A stretch of DNA of 64,000 nt from Alphaproteobacteria bacterium (GTDB lineage: Bacteria > Pseudomonadota > Alphaproteobacteria > Reyranellales > Reyranellaceae), in the NCBI GenBank assembly GCA_017307275.1, contig JAFKFK010000011.1, positions 62,001-126,000 on the forward strand, read 5' to 3'. Position 1 is the first letter of the stretch, and each line of letters opens with the position of its first letter. The notes beneath the pieces are model-generated. The model saw only the letters and a program-made list of their open reading frames with translations. It was not told the origin of the DNA and made no database searches. Position numbers and translations under genes: made by a program. Positions 36,625-44,901 of this stretch are shown piece by piece.

Positions 36625-36641
36625 TGAGAAATTCATTCTCA
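36625..36641. promoter_or_regulatory. Lrp/AsnC-type palindrome before the Lrp gene
   Basis: TGAGAA and TTCTCA are exact 6-base arms around ATTCA. The size (17 bases) and AT-rich centre fit Lrp/AsnC operators. Its centre is 19 bases before the Lrp ATG at 36652, close enough to overlap the promoter or leader, which would suit autoregulation. Confidence 0.5.
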
Positions 36642-36651
36642 GGGATCGCTT

Positions 36652-37131
36652 ATGGCCGCAAAATTGTCGCTCGATTCCTTCGACAAGAAGATTCTGGATT
36701 GCCTGCAGGACAATGCCGACATGGCGCTGGCCGAAATCGCCCGCCGTGTCGGCCTGTCGACCACGCCCTGCTGGCGGCGAATCAACCGATTGCAGGAAGC
36801 GGGCATCGTGCGGGCGCGGGTCGCGCTTCTCGACCGCAAGGCCCTGAACGCCGGAGTGACGGTCTTCGTTGCGGTCCGTACGTCGCAGCACAGTGCCCAG
36901 TGGCTCGCTCGCTTCGCCAAGGCCATTGCCTCGTTTCCCGAGGTGATGGACTGCTATCGCATGAGCGGTGAGATCGATTATCTCATCCGTCTCGCTCTGC
37001 CGGACATCGAAGCCTACGATGCGTTCTACAAGCGTCTGATTGCCAAGGTCGAGTTGTCGGACGTCACCTCGATGTTTGCCATGGAGGAGATCAAGTCCAC
37101 CACGCGGCTCCCGCTCAACTACCTCCCCTAG
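36652..37131 (+). CDS. Lrp/AsnC-family transcriptional regulator
   Basis: A 159-residue regulator: N-terminal HTH (LDSFDKKILDCLQDNADM, then EIARRVGLSTTPCWRRINRL) and a C-terminal RAM effector domain (about 70-150). Typical Lrp size. The palindrome at 36625-36641 lies in its promoter and suggests autoregulation. The hydroxyacid dehydrogenase begins 62 bases downstream on the same strand and could be a target or be cotranscribed. The effector amino acid is unknown. Confidence 0.92.
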   Translation: MAAKLSLDSFDKKILDCLQDNADMALAEIARRVGLSTTPCWRRINRLQEAGIVRARVALLDRKALNAGVTVFVAVRTSQHSAQWLARFAKAIASFPEVMDCYRMSGEIDYLIRLALPDIEAYDAFYKRLIAKVELSDVTSMFAMEEIKSTTRLPLNYLP

Positions 37132-37193
37132 CGCCTCGGGGCTGCGGCCTTTAGGATCGCGCCCGTTCGCACGGCAAGATTGCAGGGGAAACG

Positions 37194-38177
37194 ATGAACA
37201 CGGGCAAAAACCGTAAGAAAGTACTGATTGTCGGCCGCATGCCGCAGGCCGGGATCGACGTGCTGAAGAAGCGTGACGACGTCGACTACGAAGTCCTGAC
37301 CGATGACACGGTGCCGAGCCTGCATCCCAAGCTGAAGGATGCCAACGCGGTGACCTTGGGCGCGACGCCCTTCCGCCAGGCCGAACTCGACGCCTCGCCC
37401 GGCATGATGGTGGTGGCGCGCCTCGGCGTCGGCTTCGACGCCGTCGAGATCCCGGCGCTGAACAAGCGCAAGATCCCGCTGATGACCACGGGCATCGCCA
37501 ACTCCGTCTCGGTAGCCGAGCATGCCATGTACATGCTGCTGGCTTCGGCGCGCCTGGTGAAGAAGTACGACCGCTTCGTACGCGAGAAGGGCTGGGGCCA
37601 GCGCCTCTCCGACCTGCCGGCCGATCTGTCGGGCAAGTCGATCCTGGTGGTCGGCATGGGCCGTATCGGCTCGCGCACGGTGAAGCGCTGCGTGGCGTTC
37701 GAGATGGACGTCTCCGTGCTCGATCCGAACATTTCCGAAGCCGAGATCAAGAAGGCGGGTGCCACCAAGGTCACCGACCTCAAGGCCATCCTGCCCAAGG
37801 TCGACTTCGTCTCAGTCCATTGCCCGAAGGCGCCGGAGACGGTGAACATGTTCAACACCGAGACGCTCGGCCTCATGAAGCCCGAGGCGTTCCTGGTGAA
37901 CACCGCGCGCGGCGGCATCGTGAACGAGGATGCGCTCTACACGGCGCTCTCGACCGGCAAGCTGCGCGGTGCGGGCCTCGACGTGCTCGACAAGGAGCCG
38001 CCGGATCCCAGCAACAAGCTGTTCGGCCTGGAGAACGTGATCTTCAGCCCGCATATGGCTGGCGTCACCAAGGAAGCGAGCGATCGCATGGCCGTCACGG
38101 CCGTCGAAAACATCCTCAGCGTCTTCGATGGCCGGCCGAACGCCGCCAACGTCGTGAACAAAGAGATACTGGGCTAA
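37194..38177 (+). CDS. D-2-hydroxyacid dehydrogenase family protein
   Basis: A 327-residue NAD-dependent 2-hydroxyacid dehydrogenase, SerA/phosphoglycerate dehydrogenase-like catalytic part without an ACT domain. VVGMGRIGSR is the nucleotide-binding loop; the catalytic trio is Arg in NTARGGIV, Glu in DKEPP and His in SPHMAG. The physiological 2-oxoacid is not known. It follows the Lrp gene and converges on the selenoprotein gene with an 8-base gap. A second, distant paralogue is at 50361. Confidence 0.9.
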   Translation: MNTGKNRKKVLIVGRMPQAGIDVLKKRDDVDYEVLTDDTVPSLHPKLKDANAVTLGATPFRQAELDASPGMMVVARLGVGFDAVEIPALNKRKIPLMTTGIANSVSVAEHAMYMLLASARLVKKYDRFVREKGWGQRLSDLPADLSGKSILVVGMGRIGSRTVKRCVAFEMDVSVLDPNISEAEIKKAGATKVTDLKAILPKVDFVSVHCPKAPETVNMFNTETLGLMKPEAFLVNTARGGIVNEDALYTALSTGKLRGAGLDVLDKEPPDPSNKLFGLENVIFSPHMAGVTKEASDRMAVTAVENILSVFDGRPNAANVVNKEILG

Positions 38178-38185
38178 CGCCGGAC

Positions 38186-38404
38186 TCAGTCCGGAGCCAG
38201 GTCTTCGATCTCGGCATCGGTCGGAAAGTGACCGGTGTCGCGGCGGCTGTACTTCAATTCACCATCGACGGTGACGTCGAACTGGCCGGATTTGCCGGGG
38301 CGCAGCTCGATGTCGGCCGCGCCCAGCTTCTCGAGGCGTTCCCTCACACGGAGGGCTTGCGGCTTGTAGCCTCAAGCGCCGCAGTATTCGATCAGCACTT
38401 TCAT
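38186..38404 (-). CDS. SelW-like selenoprotein (Rdx family) with in-frame UGA as selenocysteine
   Basis: A 73-codon frame, ATG 38404 to TGA 38186, with one in-frame UGA at codon 11 (38374-38372). Read as selenocysteine (U), residues 1-16 are MKVLIEYCGAUGYKPQ. The CxxU-GYK motif is the redox site of selenoprotein W; human SelW has YCGAUGYK at the same place. Downstream, GQFDVTVDGELKYSRR matches SelW GFFEVTVAGKLVHSKK, so the frame after the UGA is clearly coding. Rdx proteins have a thioredoxin-like fold and thiol redox roles. A hairpin that can act as a bacterial SECIS lies 16 bases after the UGA. The gene is convergent with the hydroxyacid dehydrogenase (8 bases) and divergent from the aldo/keto reductase. 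A pseudogene is less likely because no other lesion exists. Sec machinery is not in the window. Confidence 0.88.
38341..38355 (-). promoter_or_regulatory. Candidate bacterial SECIS hairpin of the SelW-like gene
   Basis: On the minus strand CCCTC (38355-38351), loop CGTGT (38350-38346) and GAGGG (38345-38341) form a perfect 5-base-pair stem with a 5-base loop. It starts 16 bases after the UGA codon (38374-38372), and its loop, with G at the second position, lies within the distance range expected for bacterial SECIS elements, which sit inside the coding region right after the UGA and bind SelB. Confidence 0.6.
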
Positions 38405-38451
38405 CCATCGAAGGTGGGGGCCTAAGCTGCCACCGGCAAGGGGGATATTCG

Positions 38452-39432
38452 ATGAAGTACGGACCGCTCGGCCGCTCGGGCCTGATCGTGAGCAGGATCT
38501 GCCTCGGTGGCAATTCCTGGGGAGCCAAGGGCCGCCGCGGCTGGGGCAAGTTCGACGAGACCGAGGCGCCGGCCTACTTCAAGCGTGCACTCGATGTCGG
38601 GATCACCTTCTTCGATACGGCGGACACCTACAATTTCGGTCGCTCCGAGGAGATCATGGGCGCCACGCTCATGAAGATGACGAAGCGCGAGGAGATCGTG
38701 CTGTCGACCAAGGTCGGCATCCGCATGAGCGGGGTCGCCAACGACGTCGGCACCGGCCGCAAGCATCTGATGGCGTCGGTCGATGCCCAGCTCAAGCGCC
38801 TGCAGACCGACTATATCGACGTCTACCAGGTCCACCGGCTCGATCCGCACACGCCGATCGAGGAAACCATGTATTCGCTCGACCAGATCGTGCGTTCGGG
38901 CAAGGTCCGCTACATCGGCGGTTCGACCATGCCGGCCTACAAATTTGCCCAGATGGTGATGGTTGCCGACTGGAAGGGTTATGCGCGGCCGATTGCCATG
39001 CAGAACCTCTACAATCTGATCCAGCGCGAGGAGGAGCGGGAGATGAACCGGCTCTGCCAGGAGCAGGGCGTCGGCCTCATTCCCTATTCGCCGCTGGCGC
39101 GCGGGTTCCTGGCCGGTAATCGCAGCAAAGATGGCGGCGGCAGCACCGAGCGCTCGAAGAACGATACGGTGGTGCAGGCCGGCACATATCGCGACAGCGA
39201 CTGGGAAGTCGTGAAGCGCCTGAAGAAGATCGCCAAGGCGAAGGACACGACGCCGGCCCAGGTGGCGCTCGCGTGGCTGCTGCACAAGCCCTACATGGGG
39301 GCGCCGATCATCGGCGCGACCGGGCTGGACCAGCTCACCTCGGCGGCGAAGTCGACCGACATCGTGCTGACGGCGGAGGAGTGCAAGACGCTCGAAGCGC
39401 CCTATCAGTTCCGGGTATCGCCGGAGAGCTGA
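38452..39432 (+). CDS. Aldo/keto reductase
   Basis: A 326-residue NADPH-dependent TIM-barrel reductase of the AKR superfamily. The catalytic tetrad appears as Asp and Tyr in DTADTYNFGRSEE, Lys in LSTKVGIRM and His in VYQVHRLDP; the cofactor part includes IPYSPLARGFLAG. It resembles the YdjG/voltage-channel-beta-like group. Start ATG has GGGGG about 9 bases upstream. It is divergent from the SelW-like gene (47 bases) and its 3' end overlaps the MFS gene by 28 bases. Confidence 0.92.
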   Translation: MKYGPLGRSGLIVSRICLGGNSWGAKGRRGWGKFDETEAPAYFKRALDVGITFFDTADTYNFGRSEEIMGATLMKMTKREEIVLSTKVGIRMSGVANDVGTGRKHLMASVDAQLKRLQTDYIDVYQVHRLDPHTPIEETMYSLDQIVRSGKVRYIGGSTMPAYKFAQMVMVADWKGYARPIAMQNLYNLIQREEEREMNRLCQEQGVGLIPYSPLARGFLAGNRSKDGGGSTERSKNDTVVQAGTYRDSDWEVVKRLKKIAKAKDTTPAQVALAWLLHKPYMGAPIIGATGLDQLTSAAKSTDIVLTAEECKTLEAPYQFRVSPES

Positions 39433-40616
39433 CTGCGCCGCGCAATCGCCGCCGAGAACCAGAAGGCGAGCAGCGGCAGAAAGACGGCGGCCGCCCAGAA
39501 CACGGGCGGGGCGCCCCAGCGGTCGACGATCGGCGCTGCGATGGGAACGCCGATCGCTTGGCCGATGAACAGGCAAAGGGCAAACAGCGCCATGCCGGCG
39601 CCGCGCGCCTCGGGCGCCATTTGCGTGCCGTTGGTCTGCAACGTGTTGTGCAGCATGTAGAACGACACGCCCGAGACCACGATGGCCGCGAACTCCACTT
39701 CGGGCACGGGCGCCAGTGCCATGCCGGCGAAGGCCACACCGAGGCCCACGCCACCCCAGGTGCAGAGCCCGCGCTCGCCGAGAATGCGCACCAGATGATG
39801 CGCCACCATGACATAGAGGAAGCCGCCGACGCCGAAGGCCGCGACGGCAAGCCCGATGGCGGCAAAGCCCATGTCGAAGCGCTGGTGCAGATCGGCGCCG
39901 ACGAAGGTGAAGGCGCCCCAGAAGACGCCGCCCTCCAGTGCAACGACGATGATGACGGTGAGCGCCCAGGGCCGCCGCAGGACGCCGAGCATCTGTCCGA
40001 TCATCGACCCTTGGGTGCGTTCGGTGCGGCGCGCGATTTCGGGGCGGGCACGCATGACGGCGAACAGGGCGGCACCCGCCATGACATAGATGGCGGCCAA
40101 GACCCAGAAGACGGAACGCCAACCCAGCCAGTCGCCGAGTGCGCCGCCCAGTGCTGCGCCCGTCATGAGGCCGAGGGTCTGGCCGGTGAGGAAGCGGGCG
40201 AGGGTGGCCTGGCGCTTCTCGTAGCTCACATTGTCGCCGACCCAGGCGATGGCGAGCGGGATGATGGCGGAACTCGTCGCCCCCGTAAGGAAACGCGCCA
40301 GGGTGAGCATATCCAGCGAGGTCGAGAGGGCGCCGAGCAGGCAGCAGGCCGCGGCGCCGATGCAGGCGATGGCGACCACCGGCATCTTGCCGTAGCGATC
40401 GCCGAAGGGGCCGTGCACCAGCACGAATACGCCGTTGGCGAAAAGGAAGACCGTGGCGGCGATCGACGCTTCACCTACCGTGACGCCGAAACTGGCGGAC
40501 AGCTGCACCAACAGGGGATCGATGACGCGCATGTTGGCCGCCGCGGCGAAGGCCGCCACCGACAGAAGGACAATTGCAAGCGGCGGAGCGGCCGTTGGGG
40601 CGGCGGGGGCGGACAT
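39405..40616 (-). CDS. MFS transporter
   Basis: A 403-residue major facilitator with about 12 hydrophobic helices. The loop 2-3 motif reads [12 protein letters not shown], and [21 protein letters not shown] follows, as in drug/solute exporters of the DHA group. ATG 40616 gives a normal N-terminus; there is no clear ribosome site, and a TTG at 40676 is a weaker option. It is divergent from terC (77 bases). Confidence 0.88.
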   Translation of the reverse strand: MSAPAAPTAAPPLAIVLLSVAAFAAAANMRVIDPLLVQLSASFGVTVGEASIAATVFLFANGVFVLVHGPFGDRYGKMPVVAIACIGAAACCLLGALSTSLDMLTLARFLTGATSSAIIPLAIAWVGDNVSYEKRQATLARFLTGQTLGLMTGAALGGALGDWLGWRSVFWVLAAIYVMAGAALFAVMRARPEIARRTERTQGSMIGQMLGVLRRPWALTVIIVVALEGGVFWGAFTFVGADLHQRFDMGFAAIGLAVAAFGVGGFLYVMVAHHLVRILGERGLCTWGGVGLGVAFAGMALAPVPEVEFAAIVVSGVSFYMLHNTLQTNGTQMAPEARGAGMALFALCLFIGQAIGVPIAAPIVDRWGAPPVFWAAAVFLPLLAFWFSAAIARRSQLSGDTRN

Positions 40617-40693
40617 CGGTTGCGGGCTTAGCGGTTCGGCCTTGTAAAAGAAAGGTCTCTTGGCCGCTGGCAGCAATGTCTTATGGTGGGGAG

Positions 40694-41452
40694 ATGATGG
40701 AAGAGCTCCTCGCCCTCGCCCGCGATCCGCATGCCTGGGCCGCCCTGGCCACCCTGGTGATCATGGAAGTCGTGCTGGGCATCGATAACCTGATCTTCAT
40801 CTCCATTCTGACCAACAAGCTACCCGAGGAGAAGAGGTCGAAGGCCCGGCGGGTTGGCATCGGTCTTGCGGTGATCCTGCGGCTCGGCCTGCTGAGCGGC
40901 GTTGCCTTCATCGTGCAGCTCACGGCGCCGATATTCTCCCTGTTCGGTCATGCGTTTTCATGGCGCGATCTGATCCTGATCGTTGGCGGCCTGTTCCTGA
41001 TCTACAAGGCGACCAGCGAGATTCACGATCATGTTACGGCTGGCGAAGATCACGAAGTCGATACCGGCGCCGTGGTCCGTGCGACGTTTGCCGGAGTGAT
41101 AGGCCAGATCCTGATCCTCGACCTGGTCTTCTCGCTCGACAGCATCATCACCGCGGTCGGCATGACCGACGACATTCCGATCATGGTGATCGCGGTCGTC
41201 GTCGCGGTCGGGATGATGCTGCTCGCGGCCGATCCGCTGGCGCGCTTCATCGGCCACAACCCCACCATCGTGATGCTGGCGCTGGGGTTCCTGCTGATGA
41301 TCGGCGCCACGCTGATTGCCGACGGCATGGGCGTCCATGTGCCCAAGGGCTACATCTACGCAGCCATGGCCTTCTCTGGGCTAATCGAGGCCCTCAACAT
41401 GCTTGCCCGGCGTGCGCAGCGCAGACGTCCGCTGCGCAAACGGCCCCGGTGA
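40694..41452 (+). CDS. TerC-family integral membrane protein
   Basis: A 252-residue membrane protein with about seven helices. The conserved acidic residues lie in [13 protein letters not shown] (helix 1) and [15 protein letters not shown] (helix 5), which is the TerC/Alx metal-ion exporter signature (manganese export in studied relatives). A second ATG directly follows the first; GGGGAG lies upstream. The C-terminus ends in a basic tail. A 54-base gap separates it from the SDR operon. Confidence 0.9.
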   Translation: MMEELLALARDPHAWAALATLVIMEVVLGIDNLIFISILTNKLPEEKRSKARRVGIGLAVILRLGLLSGVAFIVQLTAPIFSLFGHAFSWRDLILIVGGLFLIYKATSEIHDHVTAGEDHEVDTGAVVRATFAGVIGQILILDLVFSLDSIITAVGMTDDIPIMVIAVVVAVGMMLLAADPLARFIGHNPTIVMLALGFLLMIGATLIADGMGVHVPKGYIYAAMAFSGLIEALNMLARRAQRRRPLRKRPR

Positions 41453-41506
41453 CGGTGTGCTGACGGCACGCTGACAGATCGAGCGGCGACGCGCTAAGCT
41501 CGCTGC

Positions 41507-42268
41507 ATGAAGCTTGAGAATCGTATTGCCATCGTGACAGGAGCGGCGTCGGGAATCGGCGCCGCTTCCGCCCGTCTGTTCGCTGCCGAGGGGGCCCGCG
41601 TAGCGTTGGTCGATCTCGACGAGGCCGGCATTCTCGATGTCGCGGCGGAAATCGAAAGTGAGGGCGGCCATGCCCTCGCGATCGCAGCCGATGTCAGCCG
41701 GGCCGAGCAGGTGCGGGGTGGCGTCGCCCATGTCATGGAGCAATGGGGCCGCATCGACGTGCTGATGACGGCGGCTGGCATTTCCTTAGGCGGCACTGTC
41801 GACAGCGTCGACGAGGCGACCTGGGACCGGACCTTCGACATCAACGTCAAAGGCACCTACCTTTGGATTCACCACGCCATCCAGCCGATGATTGCCGCGG
41901 GTTCGGGGTCGATCGTGACGGTGGGGTCGCAGCTGGCTCAGTCGAGTCCGGGCCGTAATGCTGCCTACGTAGCGTCCAAAGGCGCCATCGCCTCCTTCAC
42001 CAAGACCATGGCGGTCGACCATGCGGCGCAGGGCGTTCGCGTCAACGCCCTGATGCCCGGCGTCATCGACACGCCCATGCCGGCCCGTTCGCTGCAACGC
42101 TACGCCGATCCGGAAGCGATGAAGGCCTTCTGGAAACAACGTCATCCGCTCGGCCGCATCGGCAAGCCCGAGGAAGTGGCGCGCGCGGCGCTCTTCCTGG
42201 CGAGCGACGACTCGTCGTTCGTCACCGGTACGCTGCTGTTCGTCGACGGCGGCTGGACGGCACACTGA
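41507..42268 (+). CDS. SDR-family oxidoreductase
   Basis: A 253-residue SDR: VTGAASGIG cofactor motif at about residues 10-18, MTAAG in place of NNAG, and YVASK as the catalytic Tyr-Lys pair. VDGGW ends the fold. Its TGA shares one base with the ATG of the dioxygenase gene (TGATG), so it is the first gene of a coupled three-gene operon. Substrate unknown. Confidence 0.9.
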   Translation: MKLENRIAIVTGAASGIGAASARLFAAEGARVALVDLDEAGILDVAAEIESEGGHALAIAADVSRAEQVRGGVAHVMEQWGRIDVLMTAAGISLGGTVDSVDEATWDRTFDINVKGTYLWIHHAIQPMIAAGSGSIVTVGSQLAQSSPGRNAAYVASKGAIASFTKTMAVDHAAQGVRVNALMPGVIDTPMPARSLQRYADPEAMKAFWKQRHPLGRIGKPEEVARAALFLASDDSSFVTGTLLFVDGGWTAH

Positions 42269-43110
42269 TGCCCCGGAAGCTCACACCTCAGCAGATCGCC
42301 CAGTACGAGCGCGAGGGCTATGTATGTCCGGTCGACGCCTTCTCGACGGAGCGGACGCGCGCCTGGCGCGACAGGCTCGAAGCCTTCGAGCGGGCGCAAG
42401 GGCAGAAGATGACGCGCGGCCACAATTTCAAGCCGCATCTCCTCTTCCCCTGGGTCGACGAGATCGTGCACGCGCCCGAAGTGCTGGACGCCGTGGAGGA
42501 CCTGATCGGTCCCGATATCAGGCTGTTTCATCTTACGGTGTGGCCCAAGGATGCTGGCTCGGGCGCCTATGTGAGCTGGCATCAGGATGCGACCTATTTT
42601 GCCCTGGAGCCGGCCTGTCACGTCACGGCCTGGGTGGCGCTCACCGATGCGCCGGTCGAGGCGGGCTGCATGGAGGTCGTGCCGGGCTCGCACAAGCTCG
42701 GTCAGCTTCCGCACGCGGAGATGCAGGATCCGGAAAACCTTCTGTCGCGTGGCCAGGAGCTGGCCGTCGATGTCGATCGGACGAAGACGGCTTACATGCC
42801 GGTGAAGGCGGGCCAGTTCTCGCTGCACCATACGCATCTCGTGCACAACTCGCGGCCCAACCGCTCCAATGATCGCCGTATCGGGCTTGGCATCAGCTAC
42901 ATCCCGACATGGGCGCGCTGCACGGCAGCCGCCAGGGTGACGGCAATGCTGGTGCGCGGAGAGGACAAGTACGGGCATTTCGACGACGAGCGCCGCCCGA
43001 CGCAGGAAGCTGGCGCGGAAGAGCGCGCCTTCCATGCCGATGCCGTCGCGCGCTTCCGGGCGATGAACGCCAGTGAAACCGAGAACAAAGTCGCGGTCGT
43101 CAAGAGGTAG
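42268..43110 (+). CDS. Phytanoyl-CoA dioxygenase-family Fe(II)/2-oxoglutarate oxygenase
   Basis: A 280-residue non-haem iron oxygenase of the PhyH family. The facial triad is SWHQDATYF (His and Asp) and the later His in HHTHLVHNSRPN; the Arg in SNDRRIGLGISY binds 2-oxoglutarate. Members hydroxylate acyl chains, amino acids, halogenated or small natural products. It lies between an SDR and a deacetylase-like gene (2-base gap after its stop), so all three probably act on one substrate. Confidence 0.9.
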   Translation: MPRKLTPQQIAQYEREGYVCPVDAFSTERTRAWRDRLEAFERAQGQKMTRGHNFKPHLLFPWVDEIVHAPEVLDAVEDLIGPDIRLFHLTVWPKDAGSGAYVSWHQDATYFALEPACHVTAWVALTDAPVEAGCMEVVPGSHKLGQLPHAEMQDPENLLSRGQELAVDVDRTKTAYMPVKAGQFSLHHTHLVHNSRPNRSNDRRIGLGISYIPTWARCTAAARVTAMLVRGEDKYGHFDDERRPTQEAGAEERAFHADAVARFRAMNASETENKVAVVKR

Positions 43111-43112
43111 CC

Positions 43113-44027
43113 ATGCACACGATTCGTCTGCCGTATCACGACCGCTATGCCTATTCGCCCATTACCGACCGCAAGGACTATTCCTGGCCCGGGGGCAAGC
43201 GGCTGGCCGTCTATCTCGGCCTCAACATCGAGCATTTTGCATTCGGCGCAGGCGAGGGCCATCTGCTCACGGTCGCCAATCCGCCACCCGATCCGCGCAC
43301 CTTTGCCTGGCGCGACTACGGCAACCGCGTTGGCGTGTGGCGCTGCCTCGAACTCTTCGACGAACTCAATCTGCCGGCCGCGCACCTGATCAACACCACG
43401 GTGTTCGACTATGCGCCGCGGATCGTCGATGCCCTGAAGGCGCGCGGCGACGAGTTCATCGGGCACGGCCGCACCAATGCCGAGCGGCACGGTCATATGT
43501 GGGAGGCCGACGAGAAGCGCTTCCTGGAGGAAGTGCGCGACGCCATTGAGAAGGCGAGCGGCAGGCGGCCGCGCGGCTGGATGGCGCCCTGGATGGCCTC
43601 GACGCGCTGGACGCCCGACCTCCTCAAGGAGGTGGGTTTCGACTTCCTGATGGATTGGCCCGCCGACGACCAGCCGCTCTGGATGAAGACGCGCTCGGGG
43701 CCGCTGATGAGTGTGCCCTATCCTATCGAGATCAACGACAGCCCGCAGGTGCTGGTACGCCATCACACGCCCGAACAGTTCCGCGACTTCATCATCGGCC
43801 AGTTCGAGGAGCTGTTGCGCCAGTCGGCCAAGCAGCCGCTGGTCTGCGGCATTGCCCTGCACACGATGATCGTGGGGCAGCCCTATCGGCTGCGCATGCT
43901 GCGCGAGGCGTTGCAGCACATCGCCAACCACCCGCAGAAGGACAAGGTCTGGTTCACGCGGCCCTCGGACATCTACGACCATTGCGCGGCATTGCCCAAA
44001 GGCACGATCGTGCCGCCGGCGGCTTAG
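43113..44027 (+). CDS. Polysaccharide deacetylase-family (allantoinase PuuE-like) hydrolase
   Basis: A 304-residue NodB-fold protein. The N-terminus (YSPITDRKDYSWPGGKRLAVYLGLNIEHF) and HGRTNAERHG, then RGWMAPWMASTRWTPDLL, match the group that includes cofactor-independent PuuE allantoinases; some metal ligands of classical chitin deacetylases are replaced. The gene ends the SDR-PhyH operon. Activity on an amide or cyclic ureide is plausible, but the substrate is not set. Confidence 0.85.
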   Translation: MHTIRLPYHDRYAYSPITDRKDYSWPGGKRLAVYLGLNIEHFAFGAGEGHLLTVANPPPDPRTFAWRDYGNRVGVWRCLELFDELNLPAAHLINTTVFDYAPRIVDALKARGDEFIGHGRTNAERHGHMWEADEKRFLEEVRDAIEKASGRRPRGWMAPWMASTRWTPDLLKEVGFDFLMDWPADDQPLWMKTRSGPLMSVPYPIEINDSPQVLVRHHTPEQFRDFIIGQFEELLRQSAKQPLVCGIALHTMIVGQPYRLRMLREALQHIANHPQKDKVWFTRPSDIYDHCAALPKGTIVPPAA

Positions 44028-44030
44028 GCC

Positions 44031-44822
44031 CTAGTCGGGGCTGACGATGACGCCCAACCGTTCGAGCAGTTCCGTCTGCTGGCTCTCGCCGATCATCAAT
44101 CCGGCGTAGCCAGACAACACGGCAAGGTTCAGTCCGGAAATCGTCGTGCCGCGAAGATCGGCGCGGGTCAGGTTGGCCCGTTCCCATTCGACCTTGTCGA
44201 GCGAACAGTCGCGCAGGATCGCGTCGGTAAGATTGACGTCGAAGAGGGCTGCGTCGAGGAACTTGCAGGTCTGGAACTCGCAGGTTTCGAGCGACACGCC
44301 GGAGAAGTCCGTGAAGGTGAAGTTGCAGGTCTCGAAGCGTGCCCGTGTGATGATCACCCGTTTCGAGACGGCCTTGGTGAAGGTGGAGGCGTGGAAGCGC
44401 ACGCCACGGAAGCTGCACTCCCTGGCCCGGAAGTCGTGCATGTCGCAGCGTTCGAAGGCACCGACCGCGAAGTTGCACTTCTCCGCTTCGACGTCCCGCA
44501 GATCGCAGAAGGCGAAGGTGCATCCCTTCTTCTGCTCGGTGTCGAAAAAGCTGGTGCCCTGAAAGCGAGCGCCGACGAACTTGCAACTGGCTAACCGGCC
44601 TGGTGAAAAGCGGCAGTCCTTGAACAGCGCTCCGGAGAAGTCAGCGCCTCGGACGCTCGGCAAGTCGAAGGTGCAGTCCTCGAAACGGCACTCGGAAAGG
44701 TCGAGTTCGTCGAACTTGACCTCGGAGGTAAAGGCCACTGCCTGGAAGATGCGGCCCGCCTTCATCAGGTCCATCAGTTCGTCCTGGCGAAGCGGCTTGC
44801 GTGCAGGATCGGCATTCGCCAT
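44031..44822 (-). CDS. Pentapeptide-repeat protein
   Basis: A 263-residue protein made largely of pentapeptide repeats with a strong Cys bias, such as SECRFEDCTF, GADFSGALFKDCRF, ASCKFVGARFQGTSF and TCEFQTCKFLDAAL, covering about residues 30-235. These form a right-handed quadrilateral beta-helix. The first 25 residues are not repetitive. The role (DNA mimic, scaffold or other) cannot be told. ATG 44822 has GAGGAC upstream. It is divergent from the cyclase gene. Confidence 0.9.
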   Translation of the reverse strand: MANADPARKPLRQDELMDLMKAGRIFQAVAFTSEVKFDELDLSECRFEDCTFDLPSVRGADFSGALFKDCRFSPGRLASCKFVGARFQGTSFFDTEQKKGCTFAFCDLRDVEAEKCNFAVGAFERCDMHDFRARECSFRGVRFHASTFTKAVSKRVIITRARFETCNFTFTDFSGVSLETCEFQTCKFLDAALFDVNLTDAILRDCSLDKVEWERANLTRADLRGTTISGLNLAVLSGYAGLMIGESQQTELLERLGVIVSPD

Positions 44823-44901
44823 CGGAAAGTCCTCGTCGAGGGGCTGTCTTTGTAGCGGCTTCGGCTATGTTCGTCCTGCTTCTGCGTGGAGTGTCCTGTC
44901 G

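Noticed and set aside
38180..38194. CCGGACT-C-AGTCCGG inverted repeat at the end of the hydroxyacid dehydrogenase and SelW-like genes
   Set aside because: It could be a bidirectional terminator stem, but the loop is tiny and no T-tract is present; it also overlaps coding sequence.
38372..38404. The SelW-like frame as a pseudogene or a sequencing error at codon 11
   Set aside because: The only interruption is a UGA at the exact selenocysteine position, the rest of the frame is intact and conserved in type, and a SECIS-like hairpin follows.
39273..40631. Long open frame on the plus strand opposite the MFS gene
   Set aside because: It lies in the shadow of a clear membrane transporter, has the Arg/His/Gly/Glu-rich content of antisense frames in GC-rich DNA, and no recognisable motif.
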